64,000 nt of DNA, taken from positions 124,001-188,000 of the forward strand of contig NZ_KB897907.1 of the NCBI RefSeq assembly GCF_000377205.1, read 5' to 3'. A model generated the notes under the pieces. That model had not been told where the DNA came from, ran no database searches, and was given only the letters and a program-made list of their open reading frames with translations. Of this stretch, positions 18,422 to 31,153 are shown piece after piece; the stretch's first letter is position 1, and every line of letters begins with the position of its first letter. The translations under genes and the position numbers were made by a program. The DNA comes from Thioalkalivibrio sp. ALJ3. GTDB taxonomy: Bacteria > Pseudomonadota > Gammaproteobacteria > Ectothiorhodospirales > Ectothiorhodospiraceae.

Positions 18422-21400
18422 GCGCGGTTTTCCTCCACGGCAGGTCGGTCGGCCGCATCTTGTGTGGAACGGGGCGGGGGTTCCTCGCGCCAGTCGCCGT
18501 CGGCGAATCGGTACAGCCGGTCGGTTTCCGGGTCGAGGATGACGCACAGTACCCAGCCATTCGCAATCAGGCTCCGGACCTTGGGCACGTTTTCAATGGC
18601 CCGGCGCGCATGCGCGAGTGGGGCCTCGATCAGGGCCAGCAGCCGGATCGGGTCGTGGTAGGGCAGCCCGTCGTAGAGTACGGTCTGGGCGGGCAGGCCG
18701 GTGCGCAGGTCCGAGAGGTTGCCGGTCATCACCCCGACGCGACAGGCGACGTTATGGTAGGCCTTGCTGCCTGAACCGTAGCGTTCGTTGTCGACCGCCG
18801 AGAAATAGTGCTCCATGTTGATCCACTGGGCGACGATCAGCGGGCCGGTGAGAATGCTTTCCAGGAGTCGGCCTTTGGGGTCGACGCGATAGTCGTAGGA
18901 ATGCAGGAACGTGCGTCCCTGCAGGTCGCTCGCCGCGGTCAGGTGTCGCCGGCCGATGATGAAGCCCGCATTGCGTGCCAGGCCCCATTCGGGGCGGACC
19001 TGGGCCCAGTCGACCGTGTTGCGTCGTGCCCGCCGAGCGGCCGTTATGGTATCGGGGGCGTCCTCGAGATCCGGTTCCAGGGTCTGCAGCCGCTCGCGTG
19101 CCGTTCGGCGCGTGGCGGCGCGCAGGCCGTTGCGCAAGCGCTCGAGATAGACCAGGTGGCTGGCCGGCAGCAGGTCGAGATCATGCAGCCGGATCTCGTC
19201 GGATGTGGTGTTGTGCATGGCGGGCAGAAACCAGGCGTCATCGGGGATGTCGATGCCCTGGATCCGCAGTCGCCGGCGAACCTCGGGCTTGTTGCCCATG
19301 TGTGCGAGTACTCGCGCGCTGACGATACCGTGGCTGCCGCCGCAGGCACCGCAGTCCAGCGCCGATTCGTAGGGGTTGTTGTCCGACTGGCTGCCGTGCC
19401 CCGTGAGGATGATGAAACGCGAGAACTGTTCGGTCAGGCCGATGGAGCGCAGCGCCTGGGCGACAAAGTAGGCCTGCTCTTCGAGGGAAAAGCCGATTCG
19501 TCCCAGTCGCTCGAGCTGCATATGGGCATAGGAACGGTTGATCCGATAGTCGCTCCGCAAGGTCTTGATGAAATCCCACTCGGCACTCTCGCTCAGGCCG
19601 AATTCGCGGGCGAAGACGGTCGGTCCGCTGCTGTTTCCCATTGCCGTCTCGCGCAACTCGCGGATCATGGAGTCGGTGATCGCTTCGCGTTCGATGTCGA
19701 ACTGCTGGTGAATCGCCTGAACGATGATGACCCGCTGCTGGGCGCGAACCACCGAATCCGCCTGTTCACGGGTAAGCTTGTCGACCATCAGACGAGTCGA
19801 GGGCTGGTCCGACTCGATCTTGTCACGCCATCGGTGGTAGGCCGCCGGTGCGACGGTCTTGCCAATCATGTCGAATCCGAACAGCAGACCAATGGCCTCG
19901 ACGGTGAAATACGGCGACAGCACGGAGTGCTTCAGGTCGTGCAGCAGGTATTCCGCCGAGGAGTACAGGTCCAGGTCCAGTTGCTCGGCGCCCGTGGTCA
20001 CCTCCAGCACGAGGTTTTTCGGTGTGACCACGACCGGGCAGAGGTGATCCTCGCTGCCCTTGCCGAGCGCGATGAAGCTCACCGGTACCCCGAAGAAGCC
20101 GGCAATGCCGTAGGTCTGGTAGTCGCCGATGGTCTCGAGTTGACGCCGGACACGTTCGGAACGCACGTCGATGCAGAACAGCAACTGCGCGAACGGGCGT
20201 TTTTCGCGCGGCGCGGGCGGTTCGAGTCTCAGGCCGGACAGAACGCTGCGGCGGTAGGTCGCCTCCATGGCCTCCAGCCAGACCATACCCTCGTGCCGCT
20301 CGAACTCGCCAAGCTGTTCCAGCACGGCGTGAAGCTGTCCGCGCTCGAGCCCGTCAAACAGCGAGGGATTCCCGGCGAGCGACGCCAGGGCGTGAAGCGC
20401 GCGGGCCTGGTCGCGGCTTTCCGCGCGGCGTTTGGCCGGCAGGTAATGCTCCAGCTGCCGGGCGATCTCGGCCGGCCTGCCACGCGCGATGGCGTCTTCG
20501 ACAAGCTCGGCCTGAGTCGGCAGTACGGCTCCGGTGAACAGTTCGTGGCGCAGGTAGGCCTCGCCGGGCCGCTCGGTCAGGAAGGCCTCGAGCGCCTTGC
20601 GGTCACCGGGCAACTTGTGCCGACGGCCATGTTCGCGGATCAGCGACAGCGCGAGCACCAGGCGGATGGCCAGGAAATCAATCAGGTCGGCCGGATGTTC
20701 GCGTGCCCAGTGATAGTGGCTTGCCGTCGAGCGCCAGCGGATGAAGCCGGCCCAGCCGTGCAGGCGAGTCAGTTCGTGAACGATCAGATCGGGCCAGGCC
20801 TCTTCGGGGATCCCGATCGCGTCCAGGACATGGGCGATGATCGCCTCGGGACTGTCACACTCCGCCAGGATTTTGTGAGTGTGCTGGCCGCGCAGGAACA
20901 GGCGCGGATGGTGATGGACGACGGTCTTCCACGCGGCGAACAGGCCTTGTTCGCGGCCGGGCATCTGCCATGCCGACTGACCTTCGTCGAAGTAGTCCAG
21001 GCAGATCCTGATCAGTTGTTCGTCCAGCGTGGGCCCGACACGTGTGCCGAACAGCGAATCGAGCGCCTCGTAGAGCGGCCGCATAGCCGGAAACGCTGCG
21101 TGCAGCCGTTTGGCGAGTATCCCGGTATCCGTCGCAGAGGGTGTGTGTTCGCGACCGTTCAGGGCGGCCGCCACGTCGTCGGCATCGGCGAGCGTGCGCG
21201 GCGTGATCACCGGATCATGGCATTCGGTCAGCAGCGTGCAGAGCAGGTCGAGCCCGCCAATCGCCCTAAGGGCCGGGTGGCTCTCAAGAGCGGCATCGAC
21301 GCGCGCCTCGAGGGTGTCGCGGTCCACGCGGCCCTCGCGGAACAATCGCTGGTAGTCGGCTCGGGGCAGGAATCCCCGCCCGTGAAACAGCTCTTCACCG

Positions 21401-21552
21401 CGCCGGATCGCGTCCGGGAACGGCAGGTCCTCCAGCCCGTGAAGCGGGTTGTGATGGATGAAGGTGCGCATGGGCCAGAAGTTGGCAATCGGCTCGGCCG
21501 CCATGTGCACCATCGAGCGGATCTTGAGCTTGCGTCCGAGGGTCAGCTTCAC
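18418..21552 (-). CDS. dabA: DabA, carbonic-anhydrase-like subunit of the DAB inorganic-carbon pump
   Basis: The 1044-residue DUF2309 (UPF0753) protein carries the zinc-site motifs of DabA: LLFCIDVRSE (Cys and Asp, near residue 457) and LTGHGSQSDNN followed by CGACGG (His and Cys, near 717-735). DabA is thought to hydrate CO2 directionally to bicarbonate, coupled to cation flow through DabB. GTG at 21552 is chosen because GGAGG lies six bases upstream and it overlaps the preceding stop (GTGA). Translation from further upstream would run through the neighbouring gene. It is third in a four-gene leftward operon. Confidence 0.94.
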   Translation of the reverse strand: MKLTLGRKLKIRSMVHMAAEPIANFWPMRTFIHHNPLHGLEDLPFPDAIRRGEELFHGRGFLPRADYQRLFREGRVDRDTLEARVDAALESHPALRAIGGLDLLCTLLTECHDPVITPRTLADADDVAAALNGREHTPSATDTGILAKRLHAAFPAMRPLYEALDSLFGTRVGPTLDEQLIRICLDYFDEGQSAWQMPGREQGLFAAWKTVVHHHPRLFLRGQHTHKILAECDSPEAIIAHVLDAIGIPEEAWPDLIVHELTRLHGWAGFIRWRSTASHYHWAREHPADLIDFLAIRLVLALSLIREHGRRHKLPGDRKALEAFLTERPGEAYLRHELFTGAVLPTQAELVEDAIARGRPAEIARQLEHYLPAKRRAESRDQARALHALASLAGNPSLFDGLERGQLHAVLEQLGEFERHEGMVWLEAMEATYRRSVLSGLRLEPPAPREKRPFAQLLFCIDVRSERVRRQLETIGDYQTYGIAGFFGVPVSFIALGKGSEDHLCPVVVTPKNLVLEVTTGAEQLDLDLYSSAEYLLHDLKHSVLSPYFTVEAIGLLFGFDMIGKTVAPAAYHRWRDKIESDQPSTRLMVDKLTREQADSVVRAQQRVIIVQAIHQQFDIEREAITDSMIRELRETAMGNSSGPTVFAREFGLSESAEWDFIKTLRSDYRINRSYAHMQLERLGRIGFSLEEQAYFVAQALRSIGLTEQFSRFIILTGHGSQSDNNPYESALDCGACGGSHGIVSARVLAHMGNKPEVRRRLRIQGIDIPDDAWFLPAMHNTTSDEIRLHDLDLLPASHLVYLERLRNGLRAATRRTARERLQTLEPDLEDAPDTITAARRARRNTVDWAQVRPEWGLARNAGFIIGRRHLTAASDLQGRTFLHSYDYRVDPKGRLLESILTGPLIVAQWINMEHYFSAVDNERYGSGSKAYHNVACRVGVMTGNLSDLRTGLPAQTVLYDGLPYHDPIRLLALIEAPLAHARRAIENVPKVRSLIANGWVLCVILDPETDRLYRFADGDWREEPPPRSTQDAADRPAVEENRA

Positions 21553-22301
21553 GGGACACCTCCAGTCCACAGCAGTCCGGATACCACCAGCAATGCCACC
21601 AGTCCGGCGAAGGCCCATACCGATGTGGCCGGCAGGTCCTCGGCGATGGCGCCACTGCGCGGCCCGAACACTGTTCCTTGCAGCAGCCGCGCCCCTGCCC
21701 AGCTCCACAGCAACCAGGTCAGCAGGACCCCGAGGGCAGCCCCGGGCGTGGCACCACCCAGCAGCGTCAGCAGAGCGAAGAAGCCGGGGAACAGTGGCAG
21801 GGCCATTGCGCAGAGCGTGGCTACCACGATCATGCCCGACAGGCGGGGGAGATCCCGCGCCAGTCCGCCATGCAGTCCGGTATAGGCGGTCTCCAGCCGT
21901 CGAACAAGCGCATCGCGTACCAGGAGCATCAGCAACGGGGCGGCTGTCATCGCGAGGGCGAAGCCGATCACGTCCGTTTCAGCCGGCAGCTGCAAGGCGA
22001 ACAGCCACACCAGGGGCCAGGTGGAGCTGGCCAGCAAGGCCGCCCAGCGCCCGACGTCGCGGATGGTCAACAGGCGAAAGGCGTACAGGATCGCACTCAG
22101 GGTCGCCCAGACGACAAGCACTCCAGCGAATGGTGCGATATCACCCCACAGGATCAGTGCCACGCCGATCTGCGGCCAGGCCACGAAAAGCGCCACCTGC
22201 ACGTAGGTGTTGGTGATGCGCGCAGCCAGCGCATTGAACGCCAGGCTCATCGGGAACAGTGGCAGGAAGAATGCCGCGACGAGGATCAGCAGAGCGGACA
22301 T
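21549..22301 (-). CDS. Half-size NuoM/MrpD-like membrane subunit of the dab operon
   Basis: The 250-residue protein is almost entirely membrane-spanning, with about seven or eight segments. The stretch GLHGGLARDLPRL followed by ALPLFPGFFALLTLLGG resembles the HGGL...P...LPGxxGF region of NuoM/MrpD antiporter-like subunits, but the protein is only half their length. It lies between dabB and dabA, one base after dabB and overlapping dabA by four bases. It may be an extra proton- or sodium-conducting subunit. The homology is by eye and modest. Confidence 0.62.
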   Translation of the reverse strand: MSALLILVAAFFLPLFPMSLAFNALAARITNTYVQVALFVAWPQIGVALILWGDIAPFAGVLVVWATLSAILYAFRLLTIRDVGRWAALLASSTWPLVWLFALQLPAETDVIGFALAMTAAPLLMLLVRDALVRRLETAYTGLHGGLARDLPRLSGMIVVATLCAMALPLFPGFFALLTLLGGATPGAALGVLLTWLLWSWAGARLLQGTVFGPRSGAIAEDLPATSVWAFAGLVALLVVSGLLWTGGVP

Positions 22302-22302
22302 C

Positions 22303-23985
22303 TCAACCCCACCTCAGCCAGAGATTCAGGCGCCGGGACAGCGCCAGCAGCGAGACTGTCATGCGAGTGTAGAGCTCGGCGACGTAGAACTCGCGGGAGA
22401 ACAGCGAGTACAGCGTCAGCCAGGTTCGTCCATGTTCGCGGTCGACTCGCTGGCGGCGCACGTGGGTCAGATAGGCGCCCATCCACCCGGCCACCATGAC
22501 CAGCGCCAGCAGCGCGATCAGCACACCGAAGGTGATTTGGTCGATGCCTGCCGCGGTATAAAGCGCTTCGCGGAACTCGGCATCCGGATACAGGAAGCCC
22601 TCGAAGCTGTGCCCGACAAAGCTGTAGCCGACCACGATCACCGCGAATGACAGGACGATCAGGGCCATCATGCGCAAGGGATTGCCGGTATCCAGCCGGT
22701 GCGTGGCGAACAGCACCTGGACGCCCGTGATCCAGCCAAAGAACAGGAGCACGATCGCGCCCTGTTTCTGGAAGAAGTCCGGGGCTACCCAGTAGTGTGC
22801 CAGCACCAGGATCACCAGCGGCACGATCAGCATCGCAGCCCCGATCAACAGCCACGGCAGTCGGGCCGGGGCCGACTTGCGTTCGACCAGAAAGTCGTAG
22901 AGGGGATCGTTGGGCACGCCGTCGTGTTTGCGCGCGGCGCCGATCACCTTGCCGGCACCGAGGAACAGGGTTCCCTTGAACAGGCCGTGGGCAATCAGGT
23001 GGAAGATCGCCAGCGCGAACGCACCCGCACCGGTCTCCATGATCATGAAGCCCATCTGGCCCACGGTGGAATAGCCCAGCGACTTCTTGATGTCGTTCTG
23101 CGCGAGCATCAGCATCGAACCGAGTACCGCCGTGAACAGGCCCACGATGAACAGCAGATGCAGGACCTCGCTGCTGTGGACGAATACCGGCGCGAAGCGA
23201 TTGATGATGATGCCGCCGGCGTTGACGATACCCGCGTGCATCAATGCCGAAACCGGTGTCGGTCCCTCCATGGAATAGGGCAGCCAGGTGTGCAACGGAA
23301 ACTGAGCGGATTTGGCAAACGCCGCCAGCGCCACCAGGAAGGCCACGGTTCCGGCGACCGGCAGGTCCAGGAACGTACGGGCGTCCGGCGTCGCTTCGAT
23401 GCGGGCGAACAGGGTGGGGAAGTCCAGCGCCCCGTAGGCCTGGAAGAGCACCATCGCGGCCAGTACCAGCGGCAGGTCACCCAGGCGATAGGTAATGAAC
23501 GTCCAGAACGCGTAGCGCTGCGCGTTGACGGGTTCGGTGTTGTGCGCCAGCAGGAAATAGAGGAAGACGCCGATCAGGTGCCAGGCCACCAGCAGGGTGA
23601 TCAGATCGCCGGCCATGACCATCAGCAGGATCGAGCCGGTCATCAGGTCCAGCAGCATGAAAAAGCGGGCGTAGCCCGGCTCCTCGATCATGTAGCGGAT
23701 CGAGTAGATGTGGACCACCAGACTGATGCCGGCGACCACCAGCGCCATGATCGCGCTCAGCGGGTCGATCTGCAGGCTGCCCAAACCGCCGGCGAGGGCC
23801 GCCCATTGGGGCCCTGTGTCGTTGACGATGTAGGCGGTCAGCTGGAATGCAGCCACCAGCACCACGACCAGGTTGATGCCGACACTCAGTTGCGCGACGC
23901 GCTTGCCCAGCCGGGCACCAGACAACTGGACCAGTAACGCCGAGAGAAAGGGGAGGAGAGGGATCAGCCACTGCGTCTCGATCAT
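22303..23985 (-). CDS. dabB: DabB, antiporter-like membrane subunit of the DAB pump
   Basis: The 560-residue protein belongs to the NuoL/MrpA-type antiporter-like family, with about 14 membrane segments. The usual motif is visible as FPLHTWLPYSMEGPTPVSAL, with LMHAGIVNAGG after it, and IKKSLGYSTVGQMGFM supplies the conserved Lys region. DabB carries the cation flux that energises DabA. ATG at 23985 is chosen for MIETQWLIPLLPF; the ribosome site is weak, and an in-frame GTG four codons upstream is possible. It heads the leftward dabB - NuoM-like - dabA - PII operon. Confidence 0.92.
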   Translation of the reverse strand: MIETQWLIPLLPFLSALLVQLSGARLGKRVAQLSVGINLVVVLVAAFQLTAYIVNDTGPQWAALAGGLGSLQIDPLSAIMALVVAGISLVVHIYSIRYMIEEPGYARFFMLLDLMTGSILLMVMAGDLITLLVAWHLIGVFLYFLLAHNTEPVNAQRYAFWTFITYRLGDLPLVLAAMVLFQAYGALDFPTLFARIEATPDARTFLDLPVAGTVAFLVALAAFAKSAQFPLHTWLPYSMEGPTPVSALMHAGIVNAGGIIINRFAPVFVHSSEVLHLLFIVGLFTAVLGSMLMLAQNDIKKSLGYSTVGQMGFMIMETGAGAFALAIFHLIAHGLFKGTLFLGAGKVIGAARKHDGVPNDPLYDFLVERKSAPARLPWLLIGAAMLIVPLVILVLAHYWVAPDFFQKQGAIVLLFFGWITGVQVLFATHRLDTGNPLRMMALIVLSFAVIVVGYSFVGHSFEGFLYPDAEFREALYTAAGIDQITFGVLIALLALVMVAGWMGAYLTHVRRQRVDREHGRTWLTLYSLFSREFYVAELYTRMTVSLLALSRRLNLWLRWG

Positions 23986-24235
23986 CGTCTTGACCACTCT
24001 TGGGGCTGTTGACTGACCGTCGGGGCGTTTACTGCTACTCCCCGGATAATAGGGTAAAGCGGCCCTCAAACCCACGGGGTTCGGAAGTAGAACAGGAGGC
24101 GGATTGCAAAGTCTGGGCTTTCGTCACGGGCGGCCTGACAGTGATGACGCGTGTGCGGCCCCGGAACATCCGCACCGTCAGGTGGCTGAACAAGCCGGAC
24201 ACCGCGATCAGGCCTGGAGCCAGCCCGGCGGCCGT
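23986..24235 (-). other. 250-base intergenic region upstream of the dab operon
   Basis: No gene is seen. The region probably holds the leftward dab promoter. A TATTAT hexamer lies about 65 bases before the dabB start, but no good -35 element is spaced correctly. A GTGCGG/CCGCAC hairpin in the centre could end transcription of the upstream P-type ATPase gene. Confidence 0.35.
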
Positions 24236-26944
<2,709 letters not shown>

Positions 26945-27158
26945 GTGTACCCCTGATGGGTGGAGGCTGTGCATTGCTTCCGGTTGTCCCGATCACGCGC
27001 CGGGAAAGGCGATGTGGCAGGGCTTGTCGATGAACAGGCGCACCAGCGTGAGCCAAAGCATGGCCAAATTGCATTTGAACAGATCCGTGGAGGGCGGTGA
27101 ATCGCCGCGCCGAATGCAAATGCTCGACAGGGCGGCTGCGGGCACAGACAATGCCGCC
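26945..27158. other. 214-base divergent intergenic region
   Basis: The region separates the leftward P-type ATPase from the rightward crcB pair and must hold both promoters. I see no strong -10/-35 pair. I looked for the fluoride riboswitch that often precedes crcB and could not find its conserved core. Confidence 0.3.
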
Positions 27159-27554
27159 ATGATCGTCTGGTGGGAGGGCCTTGTGCTGGTGGGGGCAGGG
27201 GGCGCGCTGGGAGGGCTGGCGCGCTTCTGGCTGTCGCAGTGGATTGATAACCACACCGGAGGCCGTTTCCCGTGGGGAACGCTGGCCGTGAACGCCTCGG
27301 GCGCGCTGCTGATCGGCGTGGTGCTTGGGGTCGTGGCGGACCCCTCCGGAGCGTCCTGGCTCTGGTTGTTGCTGGTGGTGGGAGTGCTCGGCAGTTTCAC
27401 CACGGTCTCCTCGTTCAGCCTGCAGACGGTGGGTGTTGCGGAACGCGACGGCTGGCGCCCGGCGATTGCCTACGTCCTGTTGACACTGGGCGGTGGGCTG
27501 ACGCTGGTGTTTGTCGGCCATGTCCTGGGCCGTGCCGCGGGTGGCGCGGGATGA
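27159..27554 (+). CDS. crcB: Fluoride channel CrcB, first copy
   Basis: The 131-residue protein has four membrane segments and the Fluc signatures GGALGGLARF, PWGTLAVNASGALLIG and GSFTTVSSFS. Fluc/CrcB proteins export fluoride passively as antiparallel dimers. The start is set at 27159, where the N terminus aligns with the family. It overlaps the second crcB by four bases (ATGA), the arrangement seen when two different subunits form a heterodimeric channel. Confidence 0.9.
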   Translation: MIVWWEGLVLVGAGGALGGLARFWLSQWIDNHTGGRFPWGTLAVNASGALLIGVVLGVVADPSGASWLWLLLVVGVLGSFTTVSSFSLQTVGVAERDGWRPAIAYVLLTLGGGLTLVFVGHVLGRAAGGAG

Positions 27555-27967
27555 CGGGGTACTCGCTGCGCCTGTCCGCGTTCGTCGCCCTGGGCGCCGC
27601 ATTGGGCAGCATGGCGCGCTATGCCCTGTCGTGGACCGGGCTGCACCTGATGGGGGCCGGGTTTCCCTGGGACACGCTGGCGGTGAATGTGGCCGGGTCC
27701 TGGCTGATCGGGCTTTACGCCGTGATCAGTGCCCCGGAGGGGTGCCGGCCCGCCGATCCGGTGATCCGCCAGTTTGTCCTGGCCGGCTTCTGCGGGGGCT
27801 TTACGACCTTCTCGGTATTCAGCCTGGAGAGCCTGTGGTTGCTGGAGACGGGCGATCCCGGACGTGCGGCGCTGTATGTGTCCGTATCTCTGGTGCTGTG
27901 GCTGGCGGGCGTGTGGCTGGGCAGCGCGCAGGGGCGCCGCTGGAATGCCGCCGCGTTACGTGGCTGA
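27551..27967 (+). CDS. crcB: Fluoride channel CrcB, second copy
   Basis: The 138-residue paralogue of the preceding gene carries GAALGSMARY, PWDTLAVNVAGSWLIG and GGFTTFSVFS. Fluc channels need an antiparallel arrangement. In organisms with two genes each subunit usually has a fixed orientation, so this pair is likely heterodimeric. Its start lies inside the stop of the first copy. Confidence 0.92.
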   Translation: MTGYSLRLSAFVALGAALGSMARYALSWTGLHLMGAGFPWDTLAVNVAGSWLIGLYAVISAPEGCRPADPVIRQFVLAGFCGGFTTFSVFSLESLWLLETGDPGRAALYVSVSLVLWLAGVWLGSAQGRRWNAAALRG

Positions 27968-27983
27968 GGCCGAGCGGGCCTGA

Positions 27984-29342
<1,359 letters not shown>

Positions 29343-29357
29343 GTTGATTCAGTTGGG

Positions 29358-30392
29358 GTGGATGTGAGCCAATTCGGAAAGCTAGGTGCGTTCGTCAGTC
29401 TGCTGGCGCTGTTGCTGTGCTGGCCGCTGTGGGCACAGGCCGAGATCGAGGAGGGTTTCGATTTCGACGATGCGCCGCGCATCATCGGCCTGCACACCCC
29501 GGACTGGTTTGAACTCAGTTTCCTCGACTTGCCGGAAGACCTGGAGCGCGCGGTGGAGCGTGGCAAACAGGGGCTGGCGGTGTACTACGGGATGGACGAT
29601 TGTCCGTACTGCGAGGCCCTGTTCGAGGTGAATTTCGAGAAAGACGACATTCGCGCGCAGCTATCGGACAACTTCGACGTGGTGGCGATCGACGTCCTCG
29701 GGAGCCGCGAGGTCACCGGGCTTGATGGCAAGGTCAGGTTCGAGCGCGAATACGCCTCAGAACAGAGGCTTAATTTTACGCCTTCGATTGCTTTCTATGA
29801 CGCCGAGGGCGAGCGCATCCACCAGATGCGCGGCTATTATCCGCCATATCGTTTCCGCGCGCTGCTCGACTACGTGACCGAACGCCACGACCGCGAGATG
29901 AGCTTCCGCGAGTACTTGGATCGCGCCGACCCCCCGCCCAAGTTCGATGTCGAGGACATCAACGAGCGCGATTTCTTCATCAACAAGCCGTATGCGCTGG
30001 ATCGCAGCAGGATCCGCGCTCAGCGCCCCTTGGTAGTGTTCTTCGAGCGCGAGGCCTGCCATGCCTGCGATATCCTGCATACCGAGCCGTTGCAGGAAGA
30101 CGCGGTGCTGGACCGCATCGCCCTGATGGATGCCGTACAACTGGACGCCGAGGACAGTGACACGCCGGTCCTGACCCCGGATGGTCAGCGTACCAACCCG
30201 CGCGACTGGGCGGCGGAACTCGACGTGCACTGGGCCCCGACACTGATCTTCTTCGACGAGGCAGGCGAGGAGATCATCCGCATCGACTCGGTCGTGCACC
30301 TGAACCGGCTGCGCAACGTGATGGACTATGTGCTCACGCGCGGTTACGAGGATTATCCGACCTTCGAACGCTGGCGCGCCCAGCAACCATAG
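29358..30392 (+). CDS. Exported protein with two thioredoxin-like folds
   Basis: The 344-residue protein has a signal peptide (cleavage near AQA, residue about 28) and two thioredoxin-like domains. The first has MDDCPYCEALF (about residues 79-89) and resembles SoxW or DsbD-gamma domains. The second has EREACHACDIL (about 229-239). cis-Pro segments FTPSIAFYD and WAPTLIFFD follow each. It is probably a periplasmic thiol-disulfide reductase or reductant relay, possibly linked to sulfur metabolism. The start is GTG at 29358 or 29364; the latter sits directly after GGGGTGG. Confidence 0.78.
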   Translation: MDVSQFGKLGAFVSLLALLLCWPLWAQAEIEEGFDFDDAPRIIGLHTPDWFELSFLDLPEDLERAVERGKQGLAVYYGMDDCPYCEALFEVNFEKDDIRAQLSDNFDVVAIDVLGSREVTGLDGKVRFEREYASEQRLNFTPSIAFYDAEGERIHQMRGYYPPYRFRALLDYVTERHDREMSFREYLDRADPPPKFDVEDINERDFFINKPYALDRSRIRAQRPLVVFFEREACHACDILHTEPLQEDAVLDRIALMDAVQLDAEDSDTPVLTPDGQRTNPRDWAAELDVHWAPTLIFFDEAGEEIIRIDSVVHLNRLRNVMDYVLTRGYEDYPTFERWRAQQP

Positions 30393-30397
30393 TCGTA

Positions 30398-30682
30398 AGG
30401 GAAACACTGATGAATGTACACACTCGCATTGGTACCCCAGGTTTTCCGAGACAAGTCGCGTCGCGTAGCGGGTAGTGGTTCTACCCGCCCGTTTTTGATG
30501 AATGCGGGGCGCAACGCAGGATCGGGGAACCTGGGGTGTCAACCCCAAAGGGGCTCGGCCTCTTTGGCGTGGGAACGGCGTCGCGGTTCCCTTGTGCAGA
30601 ATGACTGCACGGCAGTCACTGCGCCTTGTTCGCACGCAAAAGCGACTCGAGCGCGAGCGTGTACATTTATCAGTGTTTCCCT
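30398..30682. repeat. Full copy (A) of a structured ~285-bp repeat element
   Basis: The element begins AGGGAAACACTGAT and ends ATCAGTGTTTCCCT. Its 30-base ends (30398-30427 and 30653-30682) are complementary at 28 positions. Inside, TTGGTACCCCAGGTT (from 30429) pairs along its full length with AACCTGGGGTGTCAA if two G-U pairs are allowed, enclosing a perfect hairpin GCGGGTAG/CTACCCGC. Near the right end TGACTGC-ACG-GCAGTCA forms another hairpin. No convincing protein is encoded. It fills the gap between the thioredoxin-like gene and the next gene and ends 14 bases before that gene's ATG. Confidence 0.85.
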
Positions 30683-30696
30683 AAGGACCGTACTGC

Positions 30697-31107
30697 ATGC
30701 ATTTCGAACGTGACTTCGTCCTGCGCAACCGCGAGGTGCTGGAGGGCATTGTGGCCCGTGCCCACCGTGTCGCGCTGGGGATCTTTGTGCTGACCTTCAG
30801 CGGCTACGGCATTGCCGTCTGGCTGTGGTTCCAGGATCAGATGTGGGCGGCGCTCATTACCGCGACCGTCAGCTATCTGGTCTTCCGCCAGTTCCGCATG
30901 CTGGCACTGGGTATCGCGCGTATGCCGCTTCGCGGTGACCCCGAAGCCCTGGAGGCGACCCGGACACTGGACAATGCGCTGGAAGAGGACCGACCGCACC
31001 CGGTGCTGGCCGAGCTTGAGGCTCACCTGCGGGCACTGGACGAGGAGGGATCTCCTGAAGCGCCGTCGGAGGAGAGTGAAGACGACCGGTCGGGTCGCCG
31101 GGACTAG
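30697..31107 (+). CDS. Two-segment membrane protein of unknown function
   Basis: The 136-residue protein has two adjacent membrane helices (residues about 25-65), a basic cytoplasmic stretch and a strongly acidic, probably disordered C terminus. It is not recognised. Its ATG lies just downstream of the right end of repeat element A, so transcription or translation may depend on sequence supplied by that repeat. The next feature is a short repeat derivative that probably terminates transcription. Confidence 0.6.
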   Translation: MHFERDFVLRNREVLEGIVARAHRVALGIFVLTFSGYGIAVWLWFQDQMWAALITATVSYLVFRQFRMLALGIARMPLRGDPEALEATRTLDNALEEDRPHPVLAELEAHLRALDEEGSPEAPSEESEDDRSGRRD

Positions 31108-31153
31108 GAAGACGCTGATTTCATCGCACGTCCGCGCTCAATCAGCGTCTCGC
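31106..31153. repeat. Internally deleted derivative of the repeat family
   Basis: About 30 bases match the left arm of copy B (GACGCTGATT, then ATCGCACGTCCGCG). They are followed directly by the terminal bases of the right arm (AATCAGCGTCT), as if the centre had been lost. An eleven-base stem remains. It lies exactly between two convergent genes and abuts the cyaY stop, so it can serve as a bidirectional terminator. Confidence 0.7.

Noticed and set aside
18808-21885. Open frame of about 1000 codons on the + strand opposite dabA
   Set aside because: It is an antisense shadow produced by high GC content. It lacks any recognisable domain, has an unnatural composition (His/Gln/Arg rich) and overlaps a clearly conserved gene.
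26945-27158. Possible fluoride riboswitch upstream of crcB
   Set aside because: GGCGATG near 27006 and a GGCGGTGAATCGCC stretch near 27095 caught the eye, but the conserved pseudoknot and core bases of the crcB motif could not be assembled around either.
30398-30682. Protein-coding frames inside the long repeat element
   Set aside because: Frames of 60-99 codons exist on both strands, but they are not shared between copies, have no ribosome sites and follow the palindromic composition.
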